Origin: Streptomyces rhizoryzae
GTDB lineage: Bacteria; Actinomycetota; Actinomycetes; Streptomycetales; Streptomycetaceae
Assembly: GCF_023155275.1 (NCBI RefSeq)
Contig: NZ_JALMUV010000003.1
Coordinates: 62,001-126,000 of the forward strand
Direction of reading: 5' to 3'
DNA length: 64,000 nt
Each line of letters starts with the position of its first letter. Positions within the stretch are counted from its first letter, which is position 1. The notes below the pieces were generated by a model, which made no database searches, was not told the DNA's origin, and saw only the letters and a program-made list of their open reading frames with translations. This document shows, piece after piece, positions 53,130 to 62,142 of this stretch. Made by a program: the position numbers and the translations under genes.

Positions 53130-53149
53130 GGAGCATCATCACGCCCCGC

Positions 53150-55954
53150 GTCAGGCCCCCGCGCCGCGGGCCCGGGAGCGGTAGACGAGGTAGGGGCGGA
53201 AGAGGTAGCCGACGGGGGCGGCGAAGGTGTGCACGAGGCGGCTGAACGGCCGGAGGGCGGAGGCCGGCCGGGTCCTCGCCGTCGTGGCCGCTGCGGGTCA
53301 GCGCGGCCACGACGGGGGAGAGCGGCGGCACGTACCAGACCATCGGGAGGGTGCGGTACTCCGGGTGCAGCGGCAGCGCGACCCGGTAGCGGGTGATCAG
53401 GTCGCGGACGGGGGAGCGGCGGGCGGCGGTGCTCCAGTCGTGCGGGATGCCCGACTCCTCGGCGGCGCGTGCGACGTCGGGGTCGTGCGGGTCGAGGAAG
53501 CTGTCGAGCTGGGCCTCGTAGAGGTCCTTCTCGTCGGGCACGGCCGCGGCCTCGCCGGCCCGGTCGGCGTCGTAGAGCATGACGCCGAGGTAGCGCAGCC
53601 GGCCGACGCAGGTCTCCGAGCACACGGTGGGCTCGCCCGCCTCGATGCGCGGGCAGCACGGGGTGCACTTCTCGGCCTTGCCGGTGGTGTGGTTGAAGTA
53701 CACCTTCTTGTACGGGCAGCCGCTGACGCACATCCGCCAGCCGCGGCAGCGGCCCTGGCCGACCAGGACGATGCCGTCCTCGATGCGCTTGTAGAGGGCG
53801 CCGGAGGGGCAGACCGCGACGCAGGTCGGGTTCAGGCAGTGCTCGAACATGAACACCGTGCCCGGCGGCATCCGGTGCGAGACCACGGCCCGGGCGGTGA
53901 CCACGCCGTTGGGGTTGACCGCCGCACCCCAGTCGTTGTCCGCCGCGCCGATGGCCTCGGCGTCGGCCACGCTCATCCAGATGACCGGCCCGCCGCGGGC
54001 CGGCGTCTGCATCAGCAGGTTCTCCTGGTACGCGGAGTGGATCGACCACTTGGAGTGCGGGGTGAGGTAGCGGACGGCCACCGAGCGCGCGCCGCCCCCG
54101 CCCGGGGCCGCTCCCGCCCCCGGGTCCCCGGGCCCGCCGAGGAATTCCGGGCTCAACGGCGGTCCGGTATACCGGTAGTTGCTCGCCCAGCTCGACCATC
54201 CAGTCGTGGTCGAGGTAGCAGTGCTGACGCCCGGTCAGGGTGTGCCAGGGCTTGCGGTGCTCGGTGTTGAGGGTGAACGGGGCGTAGCGCCGGTCCGGGG
54301 CCTCCTTGCCGGACCACTCGAAGCTGCTGCCGACCTGGACCGGCCGGGCCTGGGTGTCGGAGAACACCACCCGGCGCTCCCGGACCGCCTCGGCCAGCCC
54401 GGCGAAGCCGCTGCCCGGACCGCACCGCTCGGCGAGCTGCTCGAAGCCCTCGGCCGCCAGCCGCCCGTTGGTCGTCCTGGACAGCGCGAGGATCGCCTCG
54501 CACAGTTTGACGTCGGTGTCCAGCAGCGGACGGCCGCGGGCGGGGCCGGACGGGGCGGTACCGCACCGGTCGGCCAGCCGGCGCACCCGCGCGTTGTCGC
54601 TCGCCCCCAGCAGGTGGCGCAGGAAGAACTCGTTGCCCTTGGCCGAGGAGCCGGTCAGATGGGCCCGCCACACGGTGAGCACCCGCGGCCAGTTGGCGGC
54701 CGATGCCGCCCTTGGACCAGCGGTCCCCGAGTGTGCCGTTGGGGACGACCGGCCGGCCGGACACCGCGTCCACCAGCACCGGCTTCCAGCGCGCGGCCGC
54801 CCCCGCGTCGGCGTCCAGTCCCAGGTCGGCCGCGGTCAGGAACTTCCCCGGCGTCAGCCCGTCCGCGCCCTGCTCCAGTTCGACCAGGAACGGCAGGTCG
54901 GTGAACTGCCGGACGTACTCGGTGAAGTACGGCACCTGCCGCCGCACGAAGCACTCGGTGAGGATCACGTGCCCCATGGCCATCGCCAGCGCCCCGTCGG
55001 TACCGGGGTGCGGATGCAGCCACACGTCGGCGAACTTGGTCGCGTCCGCGTAGTCGGGGGAGACCACCACCACCTTCTGGCCCCGGTAGCGGGCCTCGGC
55101 CATCCAGTGGGCGTCCGGTGTGCGGGGCACCGGCACGTTGGAGCCCCACAGCATCAGATAGGCCGCGTCCCACCAGTCCCCGGACTCGGGGACGTCGGTC
55201 TGGTCGCCGAAGACCTGCGGTGAGGCGATGGGCAGGTCCGCGTACCAGTCGTAGAAGGAGATCATCGGCGCGCCGATCAGCGCCATGAAGCGCGCCCCCA
55301 CCGCGTGCGAGGCCATCGACATGGCGGGGATCGGGGAGAACCCGGCGACCCGGTCCGGGCCGTACGCCCCGATGGTGTGCACGTGCGCGGCGGCGGCGAT
55401 CTCCAGCGCCTCGTCCCAGCCGATCCGCACCAGACCGCCCTTGCCGCGCGCCGCCTGGTACCGGCGCCGCTTCTCCGGGTCGCCGGTGACCTCGGCCCAG
55501 GCCGCCACCGGATCGCCCAGCCGCTCCCGCGCCTCGCGGTACAGCTCCAGGAGCACCCCGCGGACGTGCGGGTGGCGCACCCGGGTCGGCGAGTACGTGT
55601 ACCAGGGGAACGAGGCGCCCGGGGGCACCCGCGCGGCTCGTACTCGGGCCGGTCCGGGCCCACCGAGGGGTAGTCCGTCTCCTGGGTCTCCCAGGTGATC
55701 ACGCCGTCCTTGACGTACACCTTCCACGAGCACGGGCCGGTGCAGTTCACCCCGTGCGTGGACCGCACGACCCGGTCGTGCGCCCATCGCTCGCGGTACG
55801 GCGCGTCGTTGACGCGCTGATCGGGCCGGTAGACGGCCCGGAGGTCCGGGCCGGCGGGGGTCCGCCGCAGCGTCGTCCCCACCTTCAGCAACTGCTCGGC
55901 GGCCAGCGCCGCCATGCGCTCGGCTTCCTTGCGGGCACCGCGTCGTACCACCAC
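53150..55954 (-). pseudogene. narG: Collapsed narGHI (respiratory nitrate reductase) relic
   Basis: Successive fragments in transcription order: NarG N-terminus from GTG 55954 (RBS AAAGGAG) with THGVNCTGPCSWKVYVKDG; a one-base loss near 55620; NarG continuing to DRWSKGGIGR; out-of-frame deletion near 54690 to NarG VLTVWRAHLTGSSAKGNEFF; another deletion, then LKPWHTLTGRQ-type NarG; a frameshift near 54160; NarG C-terminus VRYLTPHSKWSIHS; an in-frame deletion near 53847 joining NarG GTVFM to NarH FEHCLNPTCVAVCPSGA with its Fe-S cysteines (CRGWRMCVSGCPYKK, CSETC); and finally, after loss of NarJ and most of NarI, the NarI tail RLVHTFAAPVGYLFRPY. 2.8 kb remain of about 7 kb. Non-functional. Confidence 0.85.
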
Positions 55955-56106
55955 CGTCGCTCCTTTCACGGCACGCGGGCGGCACCGGCCACCCAAGTCC
56001 CCCGCACCGGACCGGTCGTGTTCCGCTCGCGGACCAGCTTCACGACGTGGCGCCCTCATCGGGGCGTCATCCCCGCAGAGTTGAGGAGAGTTATACGGAG
56101 TTTTTC

Positions 56107-56172
56107 TTGCGCTTCGCAATATTTGCCAACGGCATGCACTTGGGGCCGATGGCGGAGTTTGCGCTGTGCAAT
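56107..56172. promoter_or_regulatory. Two copies of TTGCGCTnnGCAAT in an AT-richer divergent region
   Basis: TTGCGCTTCGCAAT (56107-56120) and TTGCGCTGTGCAAT (56159-56172), each a near palindrome, start-to-start distance 52 bp (about five helical turns). They lie in the 280-bp gap between the nar relic and the DUF488-type gene. Candidate regulator binding sites; identity unknown. Confidence 0.5.
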
Positions 56173-56234
56173 GCTTGGCTGCGGGGGGTGTCCCGGCGCG
56201 GGCCGGGACGACCGCCCTGTCGCGAGGAGCTCGC

Positions 56235-56777
56235 ATGATGAGCGGTGAGGAACTGTCCGAGGGCGGGGCCCGGGCCGCGGGGGAGACCGCGCTCCGGGTG
56301 TGGACGGAATCGGTCTACGCGGTCGCGCGCCCCTGGCCCGGTACGCGGGTCCTGGTCGACCGGCGCCTGCCGCTCGGCCGCCTGCCGAAGAGCGCGGCAC
56401 CGGACGTCTGGCTCGCCGCGGTCGCCCCGTCGGCCGCACTGTGGCGCTGGTACGGCACGCGCGAGGACCGGTACGAGGCGTTCGCCCGGCGCTACGAGCA
56501 GGAGCTGCGGGACGCGGTCCGGGCCGCCGGGCTGAGCCGGCTGCGGGCGCTGGCGGGCCAGGGCCCGGTGGTGCTCCGGACCGCCGTCGCACCGCTCCAC
56601 CTCAGCCACGCCCGGGTCCTGACGCGGTGCCTGCTCACCGGCCGGGCGGCCGGCCGCCCGGCCGAGGGCGGTGACGCGGCCTGCTGGCTCGGCGCGGTGT
56701 GCTCCGCCTGCGGCCGGCCGGTGACGCCCGAGGGCGCGGCCCGCTGTCCCTCCTGCCACGCGTCAACCGCGCGCTGA
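56235..56777 (+). CDS. DUF488-like protein with C-terminal zinc ribbon
   Basis: A 180-residue protein. The core VDRRLPLGRLPKSAAPDVWL, LWRWYGTREDRYEAFARRY and LTAVAPLHLSHARVL-like region matches DUF488-type proteins. A CSACGRPVTPEGAARCPSC zinc ribbon ends the protein, an uncommon addition. ATG 56235 follows GAGGAG; ATG 56238 is an alternative. Function unknown. The 285-bp gap after it shows no gene. Confidence 0.7.
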   Translation: MMSGEELSEGGARAAGETALRVWTESVYAVARPWPGTRVLVDRRLPLGRLPKSAAPDVWLAAVAPSAALWRWYGTREDRYEAFARRYEQELRDAVRAAGLSRLRALAGQGPVVLRTAVAPLHLSHARVLTRCLLTGRAAGRPAEGGDAACWLGAVCSACGRPVTPEGAARCPSCHASTAR

Positions 56778-57062
56778 CCGCCGGGGCGGCGGCGCCCGGC
56801 GCAGGTTTAGCCGGCCCCCGGGGAGCGCGGAGCCGCTGCGCCGGACGGCGGTAAGGACGGCATCCCTGGTCATGGCACGGGCCCGGCGCCGCCACCGGCC
56901 CGGGGCGGCGGGCCCGGAGCGTCAACCTGCGTCCGGTCGGCGGTGTCCGGAGCGACGCGAAAGAGGGAATTGCGGGCCATTGCCCTCATGGTGACGGTGC
57001 GTATGCCGAAGGGAAGAGCAGAGAGCGGCGTTGGGTCGCTTGGATTGATCGAAAGGTTCGGA

Positions 57063-57392
57063 ATGTCACGGATCACACGGATTACCGCTATGGCTGCTCT
57101 GGCGGCCGGGACCGCTCTGGGTGGAAGTTCGGCCGCTTTCGCCGACAGCGGTGCGGGCGGTGGCGCCGTCGGGTCGCCCGGCGTGCTGTCGGGCAACGTC
57201 ATCCAGATCCCGGTGCACGTTCCGCTCAATGTGTGTGGCAACACCATCGACATCATCGGGCTGCTGAACCCGGCCTTCGGGAACACCTGCGCCAACGCCC
57301 ACTTCGAGCGGCACGTGATCGTGCGCCACCACCACACGCACCACCACCACCATCACCACAAGGGCCACCACCACAAGGGCGGCCGCCGCTGA
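57063..57392 (+). CDS. Short chaplin with C-terminal polyhistidine tail
   Basis: A 109-residue secreted protein. The signal peptide ends after AAFA (residue 27). The mature part carries one complete chaplin domain (SPGVLSGNVIQIPVHVPLNV, then CGNTIDIIGLLNPAFGNTC with the two conserved Cys). Chaplins are amyloid-forming surface proteins that lower surface tension for aerial growth. Unlike ordinary short chaplins it continues about 25 residues beyond the domain, with HHHTHHHHHHHKGHHHKGGRR-type sequence (13 His) at the end, suggesting metal binding or pH-dependent behaviour. RBS GAAAGG. A strong terminator follows. Confidence 0.92.
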   Translation: MSRITRITAMAALAAGTALGGSSAAFADSGAGGGAVGSPGVLSGNVIQIPVHVPLNVCGNTIDIIGLLNPAFGNTCANAHFERHVIVRHHHTHHHHHHHKGHHHKGGRR

Positions 57393-57420
57393 GCGCCTGA
57401 CGGCGCGGCACCATCACACC

Positions 57421-57472
57421 GGCCCCGCCCCGTTCCTGCGTCCGTCACCTCGGGCAGGAACGGGGCGGGGCC
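57421..57472 (+). terminator. Intrinsic terminator of the chaplin gene
   Basis: Perfect 19-bp stem (57421-57439 with 57454-57472), 14-nt loop, followed by CTTTGT. Confidence 0.8.
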
Positions 57473-57510
57473 CTTTGTGCGCGGCGGTGCCGCCCCGAAG
57501 GAGTACCGCC

Positions 57511-57742
57511 ATGCGTACCAGTGTTGCCGTCATCGGAGCCGGACCGGCCGGGCTGCTGCTCGCCCACCTCCTGCACCGGCACGGCATCGACTCCGCCGTC
57601 CATGACCACCCTGCTGCACCCCGCCCCGGGCGAGGCGGCCTTCGGCCGCCGGCTGCGCCTGTCGCACCTGCGCTACCTGGTGGCCTCGCGGGCCGCCGCG
57701 GCCTCACTGGCGGAGAACTACGTGGGGCTGCCGGTGGTCTGA
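57511..57742 (+). pseudogene. pobA: pobA (4-hydroxybenzoate 3-monooxygenase) relic
   Basis: An intact RBS (GAAGGAG) and ATG lead into the FAD-binding start VAVIGAGPAGLLLAHLLHRHG; about 30 codons later the sequence jumps, out of frame, to the extreme C-terminus of the family, MTTLLHPAPGEAAF and SLAENYVGLPVV. The whole middle (about 330 residues) is missing. Both termini match 4-hydroxybenzoate hydroxylase specifically (ENYVGLP ending). Non-functional; 232 bp of about 1.2 kb. Confidence 0.8.
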
Positions 57743-57777
57743 CGGCCGGGCCCGGTGGCAGGGGCGCGCCGCGCACG

Positions 57778-58128
57778 TCACTCCACGTGGCCGCAGGCCG
57801 CGCACACGAACTGGCTCTCGCCCGTGGGGTTCCCCTCGTCGTCGGTCTCCACCGTCCGGTACATGGTGCCGCCGCATCTGCCGCAGCCCCGGGTCTGAAT
57901 GAGCTGGCCCATCCGCAGGTCCTCCCTCGGGGTACGCCGGCGGCACCCGCCGCGCAGCGCCATCGCGTAGTCGAGCAGGACGAACGCCTCTTGCCGGATC
58001 CGCTCCCGGATGGTGATGTCGTCCGCGGTCTCACCCGTCGCCGCGACGCGCCCGCACCGGTAGCAGCAGTGCCGGTTACTCTGCGGGCCCGGCTCCAGCA
58101 TCGGCAAGCCGCAGTCAGGACAGTCCAC
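57778..58128 (-). CDS. Double zinc-ribbon protein
   Basis: A 116-residue protein with four CxxC-type knuckles: CPDCGL and CCYRCG at the N-terminus, CGRCGG and CAACGHVE at the C-terminus, giving two zinc ribbons around a helical segment (TIRERIRQEAFVLLDYAMALR). GTG 58128 overlaps the stop of the upstream zinc-ribbon gene by 14 nt, so the two are co-translated. Function unknown; a nucleic-acid or protein-interaction role is typical for such ribbons. Confidence 0.72.
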   Translation of the reverse strand: MDCPDCGLPMLEPGPQSNRHCCYRCGRVAATGETADDITIRERIRQEAFVLLDYAMALRGGCRRRTPREDLRMGQLIQTRGCGRCGGTMYRTVETDDEGNPTGESQFVCAACGHVE

Positions 58129-58378
58129 CGTCGGCCTCCTTGACGAAACCGCACCGGGCGCAGACGGAGATGGGGCGGCCGTCGCGGTCGCGCTGGCCCC
58201 ACATGGTGTTCCGGCACTGCGGGCAGCCGCTGGTGTGGATGCCGCGCGGCCCGAGCGGCGGCGGCTCGGGCGTGGCCTCGACATAGGCGATGATCAGCGC
58301 CCGGTCCCGCTCGCTGTTCCCGGCCATCCGCAGCAGATTCGCCAGCCGCGAGCGCGCTTCGTCGGCGAAGGTCCCCAT
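58115..58378 (-). CDS. Small zinc-ribbon protein
   Basis: An 87-residue protein: N-terminal helix MGTFADEARSRLANLLRMAG, then one zinc ribbon (SGCPQCRNTMWGQRD, CARCGFVKE). It resembles in layout the following double-ribbon protein, suggesting duplication. First of the two-gene operon. Confidence 0.72.
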   Translation of the reverse strand: MGTFADEARSRLANLLRMAGNSERDRALIIAYVEATPEPPPLGPRGIHTSGCPQCRNTMWGQRDRDGRPISVCARCGFVKEADGGLS

Positions 58379-58516
58379 GGCGCGGAGGGTAGCGGGCGCG
58401 CGGTCCGCGGACGACGACCTCCTCCGGACTGCACCCGATCAGTTGAGGCGGCCGGTGCGGGGACCCGTCGCGCGCGCCGGGCGCGCCGGCGCCACCGGCC
58501 GTAACCACCGGTCCTC

Positions 58517-58954
58517 TTGGTGGTGCTGCGGCCGCGCGCAGGAGGCGCCGAGCGGACGGTCGGGTGCTGCTGGGTGGTGGACGCCACCGGGCGGGGCGCC
58601 GCGCTCGCGGTCCGGGCCGGCGCCCGCCGCGCCGCTGCCCTCCGGACAGCGCCTGGTCGCCTACTTCACCGACCCCGACCTGCCCCTCGCCCCCGACCGC
58701 GGCACCGAGGGGTTCCGCGCACGGCTGCTGGCCACCCGGCACGTCTCCCGCCGAGCCCGCCCGCACGGGCTCATCACCCGCACGCGCCCGCGCCGCGCCC
58801 CCGCGCACACCGCCCACCTGGACCGGGTGCACGGGGACGGCTGGCTGGACGGCCGCCGGAGACGCGGCCGCCGCCTTCGACCCGCTCAGCTCCCAGGGCA
58901 TCCTTCCTCGTCGGCCGCCAGGGCTGGTGGAACCACACCAGCCTCGACAACTGA
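58517..58954 (+). pseudogene. FAD-dependent oxidoreductase (halogenase/monooxygenase-like) relic
   Basis: Fragments in three frames: VGCCWVVDATGRGA (about 58560), RLVAYFTDPDLPLAPDRGTE to LDRVHGDGWLDG (about 58650-58850), and GDAAAAFDPLSSQGI (about 58860-58900), then an unplaced tail RQGWWNHTSLDN. The last family block is the FAD-binding GDAAxxxDPLSSQG motif of flavin halogenase-like oxidoreductases. The N-terminal Rossmann part is gone. With the 136 bp before it, this fills the 655-bp stretch lacking live genes. Confidence 0.65.
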
Positions 58955-59034
58955 CCGGGAGCGGCCGCCGCCGGTGAGCGGCGCGCACACGGTGCGGGGC
59001 GCCCCACCGACGGGTGCGGCGCCCCGCCTCGCCC

Positions 59035-61089
59035 TCAGTGCCGGTAGCGGGGCCCGACGGCCGGCGGGACACCGGTGCGGCGGGCCTGGGCACGCGCCGC
59101 GGGGGAGTCCTGGCTGCGGGCGGCCTCCAGCGGGATCCGGGGCGGGCTCACCGGCCGCACGACCGGGGTGTGGCCGGGCAGCCGCACCGCGCCCCACCCG
59201 TACGGGTCGGCCTGGGCGCTGCCGAACGGCGACCACGCCAGGCGGCTCTTGCCGGTCCTGTCCCGGGTGTCGGAGTCGTAGACCAGGATGTTGGCGGTGA
59301 GCCGGTCCGGATCGACGGCGGCCGGCAGCGCGGCGAACGGGATCTTCGCCTCGACCGTGTAGCCGGTGTACGGCCGGGTCACCACCGAGGCGACCCGCAT
59401 ACCGGGAGCGGTGGTCGCCGCCGGGCCCTGGCGGTTGTCGCCGTCCCGGCCCGCGCACGCACCCGCGCCGCGCGCCGTGAACGGCAGGATGCCCGCCTTG
59501 AACGTCGTGGAGGTGTCGTCGGAGGCGCCGCGCGGATCGAGGTCGATCTCGACGGAGTCGGTGCGCCAGTGGCGTTTGCAGTCGCCCTTCGCGTCCAGGG
59601 CCGCGCCCATGAGGTCGTCCCGGACCTGGACCAGGACGTACAGCGCCGAGGCGTGGCGGGAGATCCGGGCGGTCGCGGAGCAGTCCGCCGGGGCGCAGCG
59701 CTTGCCCTCCCAGTGCCGCAGGGTCAGCGCCGGGCCGGGATACTCACCGGGGCCGGCCCGGCCGTCCACGACGGGCGCCCGTTCCACCGCGGGCACCTTG
59801 GCCGAGGGGCTGGCGGGAGAGGCGGGCTGGGCGTCGTTCGCCAGCCACGGCAGACCGGTGCGGCGCGCCCAGGCACGGAACTCGGCGTACAGCGGGCGCA
59901 GTCGGGACCGGTCGCGCACCGGGGCCGGGACCGGATTGCCGTTGCGGGACAGTACCGTGAACCACTCGCACGGCAGCCTGCGGCGCGGGGTGGTGACCTT
60001 CCTGGGCAGCGAGCCGAACCCCTGGGTGACGTAGGTGCGCGCGGCGTTCCGCTCGACCTGCGCCCAGGTCTGTCCCGTGGGGGACCGCACCCCGGTCCAG
60101 AAGCCCTCGACCGGCAGCCCGGTGTGCGGGTCGGTGGCCCGGGTCCGGGCGCACCGGGGACCGACCGGGCCCGTGAACCCCCAGCTCTGGGTGCGCAGTT
60201 CGGACGCCTGCCAGGGCCGGTACCGCTCCCGGGTGAGCTGCCCGGGGAAGGCGGTGGGGTCCGCCGCCAGCCGGAACGCCTCGATCGCCAGGCGCGCGGA
60301 CTCCTGGTGCGCACCGTGCTGGTTGAAGGGCCGCGGCTCCATCGTCACCACGGTCCTCGGGGTGGTCGCCCGGATCAGCCGGACGAGGCGCTCCAGGGTG
60401 TCGGTGGGCGGCTGCGGGCGGCGGTTCCAGACGCGTGCGGTCAGGGGAGCCGAGAGGGTGTACCAGAAGTCGGGCTTGTCGAGGTGGTAGACGTTGCGGA
60501 TCCCCGCGAAGCCGACCGCCGTGCGCTCCTCGCGCTCGCGGATCAGGCCGAGCGCGGCCCCTTCCTGCGGCCCGCCGGCGTTGCCGCCGCCCTCGCCGCG
60601 GGTGACCGTGGCGACCCCGGTGGTCAGCCCCCGGCGCTGCCGCCACTGCCCGAAGGCCGCCAGCGACGGGAACTCGTCGTCCGGGTGCGCGCCGATGAAC
60701 AGCACGCCGGCGCCCGCCTCCAGGTACCGGTGCGCGTCGGCGATCTCCGGCAGCCGGAAGGGCCGGTCCACGACCGGCCGGAACGCCTCCGTCCGCAGCC
60801 CCGAGGCGACGTACGCCGCGCCGCCCACCGCATCCAGTCCGTCGGGGCGGGGCACCACCGCGGCCGCGGGCACCAGCGCCCGTTCGGCGTAGACGCCGTG
60901 GTCGTTCGTCGAGAAGGCGGGCAGCACGCTGACCGGATGGCCCGGCGCGAAGCCCGTCACCCGCCGCCCGGCGGCCTCGACCACGCCCGCGGCCTCGGTG
61001 CCGAGCCGCGCCGGGAACTGCCGGGCCGCCTCGGTGTACCGGCCGCTGCGGAACAGCACCTCGGCGCGGTTGAGGCCGATCGCGTCCAC
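59035..61089 (-). CDS. Chimeric ORF: quinone-oxidoreductase remnant fused to PIG-L deacetylase with CBM9-like domain
   Basis: 684 codons. Residues 1-125 are oxidoreductase remnant (listed separately). From about residue 127 a PIG-L/LmbE deacetylase begins: VLFIGAHPDDE (zinc-binding motif), GEGGGNAGG, EPRPFNQHGAHQESAR. Enzymes of this family remove N-acetyl groups from GlcNAc-type sugars. After residue ~460 comes a CBM9-like carbohydrate-binding domain (DGRAGPGEY, TDSVEIDLDPRG, YTVEAKIPFAALP, AWSPFG). The secretory signal expected in front of this architecture has been replaced by the remnant, so the product is likely mislocalised or untranslated. Confidence 0.75.
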   Translation of the reverse strand: MDAIGLNRAEVLFRSGRYTEAARQFPARLGTEAAGVVEAAGRRVTGFAPGHPVSVLPAFSTNDHGVYAERALVPAAAVVPRPDGLDAVGGAAYVASGLRTEAFRPVVDRPFRLPEIADAHRYLEAGAGVLFIGAHPDDEFPSLAAFGQWRQRRGLTTGVATVTRGEGGGNAGGPQEGAALGLIREREERTAVGFAGIRNVYHLDKPDFWYTLSAPLTARVWNRRPQPPTDTLERLVRLIRATTPRTVVTMEPRPFNQHGAHQESARLAIEAFRLAADPTAFPGQLTRERYRPWQASELRTQSWGFTGPVGPRCARTRATDPHTGLPVEGFWTGVRSPTGQTWAQVERNAARTYVTQGFGSLPRKVTTPRRRLPCEWFTVLSRNGNPVPAPVRDRSRLRPLYAEFRAWARRTGLPWLANDAQPASPASPSAKVPAVERAPVVDGRAGPGEYPGPALTLRHWEGKRCAPADCSATARISRHASALYVLVQVRDDLMGAALDAKGDCKRHWRTDSVEIDLDPRGASDDTSTTFKAGILPFTARGAGACAGRDGDNRQGPAATTAPGMRVASVVTRPYTGYTVEAKIPFAALPAAVDPDRLTANILVYDSDTRDRTGKSRLAWSPFGSAQADPYGWGAVRLPGHTPVVRPVSPPRIPLEAARSQDSPAARAQARRTGVPPAVGPRYRH

Positions 61090-61190
61090 CGGATCGCGAG
61101 TTCGCCGGGGCGGGGGGCGCCCACCGGCACCTCCTCCGGTTGCAGGACCTCCGCCCCGCCGTGCGCGTTAAACCGCACCGTTCCGGCCAT
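60712..61190 (-). pseudogene. Zinc-type alcohol dehydrogenase/quinone oxidoreductase relic
   Basis: ATG 61190 starts VRFNAHGGAEVLQPEEVPVG (MDR-family N-terminus); a base is missing from a G run near 61085 (ELAIR then VDAIGLNRAEVLFRSGRY in the next frame). The body continues to AGVVEAAGRRVTGF and PDGLDAVGGAA, then the entire NAD-binding middle is deleted and the C-terminal RPVVDRPFRLPEIADAHRYL follows directly, running in frame into the PIG-L gene. Confidence 0.8.
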
Positions 61191-61404
61191 CTCACGTCCC
61201 CCTTGCCGACTGTGGGGCGGGCATGGGGTCGGCCGGCCGGAGGGGGAATGCGCATCCCCTGGGCCGCGTTGGGTGGTTGGATGGGGCGGAGGGGCAGAGG
61301 TTGCCCGGTGGGGTGCGCGACCTCGCGCCCGCGGCCGCGCCCGGCCTCGCGGACGAGGGGCGCGCGGCCGTTGCCGGACACCGTCAAGGGGAGGACGAAA
61401 CCGT

Positions 61405-62118
61405 ATGAGTACGCCGCAGGCTCCGCAGGAGAGTCCGCAATCCGGGCCGCGGTCCAGCCGTCAGCGCTGGGCCGACGTGGACGGGTATCTCGCCGAGCTG
61501 TTCGCCCTGGAGGACGACGCGTTGGCGCAGGCCCGGCAGGCCAGTGACGCGGCGGGCCTGCCGCAGATCGCCGTCAGCGCCGCGCAGGGCAAGCTGCTGC
61601 ACCTGCTCGCCCGGCTGCGGGGCGCCCGCCGCATCCTGGAGATCGGCACCCTCGGCGGCTACAGCACCATCTGGCTGGCCCGCGCACTGCCCCCGGAGGG
61701 CCGGCTGGTCACCCTGGAGGCCCGGGCGGAGCACGCGGAGGTGGCCCGCGCCAACCTCGTGCGGGCCGGTCTGGCCGACCGGGTCGAGGTCCGCGTCGGC
61801 GCGGCGCTGACCGCGCTGCCCGACCTCGCGGCCGAGGGCGGTGAGCCCTTCGACGTGATCTTCATCGACGCGGACAAGGGCAACAACGCCGCCTATCTGG
61901 AGTGGTCCCTCAAGCTGGGCCGGCCGGGCACCCTCGTCATCCTCGACAACGTGGTGGCCGACGGGGCCGTCATCGACCCCGAGGACACCGGCGCCCGCAC
62001 CGAGGGCATCCGCCGCGGCCTCGCATTCCTCGCCGGTGAGCCGGGGTTGAGCGCCACGGCCGTGCAGACCGTGGGCGCCAAGGGCTACGACGGTTTCGCG
62101 CTCGCGCTGATCACCTGA
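61405..62118 (+). CDS. O-methyltransferase (CCoAOMT-type, class I)
   Basis: A 237-residue SAM-dependent O-methyltransferase: motif I LEIGTLGGYSTIWLARAL, FDVIFIDADKGNNAAYLEW (metal-binding Asp pair) and C-terminal GAKGYDGFALALI. Family members methylate catechol-type hydroxyls with a divalent cation. ATG 61405 follows AAGGGGAGGA. Substrate unknown. The 214-bp gap before it shows no ORF. Confidence 0.92.
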   Translation: MSTPQAPQESPQSGPRSSRQRWADVDGYLAELFALEDDALAQARQASDAAGLPQIAVSAAQGKLLHLLARLRGARRILEIGTLGGYSTIWLARALPPEGRLVTLEARAEHAEVARANLVRAGLADRVEVRVGAALTALPDLAAEGGEPFDVIFIDADKGNNAAYLEWSLKLGRPGTLVILDNVVADGAVIDPEDTGARTEGIRRGLAFLAGEPGLSATAVQTVGAKGYDGFALALIT

Positions 62119-62142
62119 CGGGGCCGGACGGCACCGCCGCCC

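Noticed and set aside
57063..57392. His-rich tail as an engineered tag
   Set aside because: It is interrupted by Thr, Lys and Gly, followed by GGRR and a natural stop and terminator; codon use is native.
53150..61190. Explaining all broken genes as single-base sequencing errors
   Set aside because: G-run slips near 55620 and 61085 could be errors, but the large internal deletions joining distant protein segments cannot.
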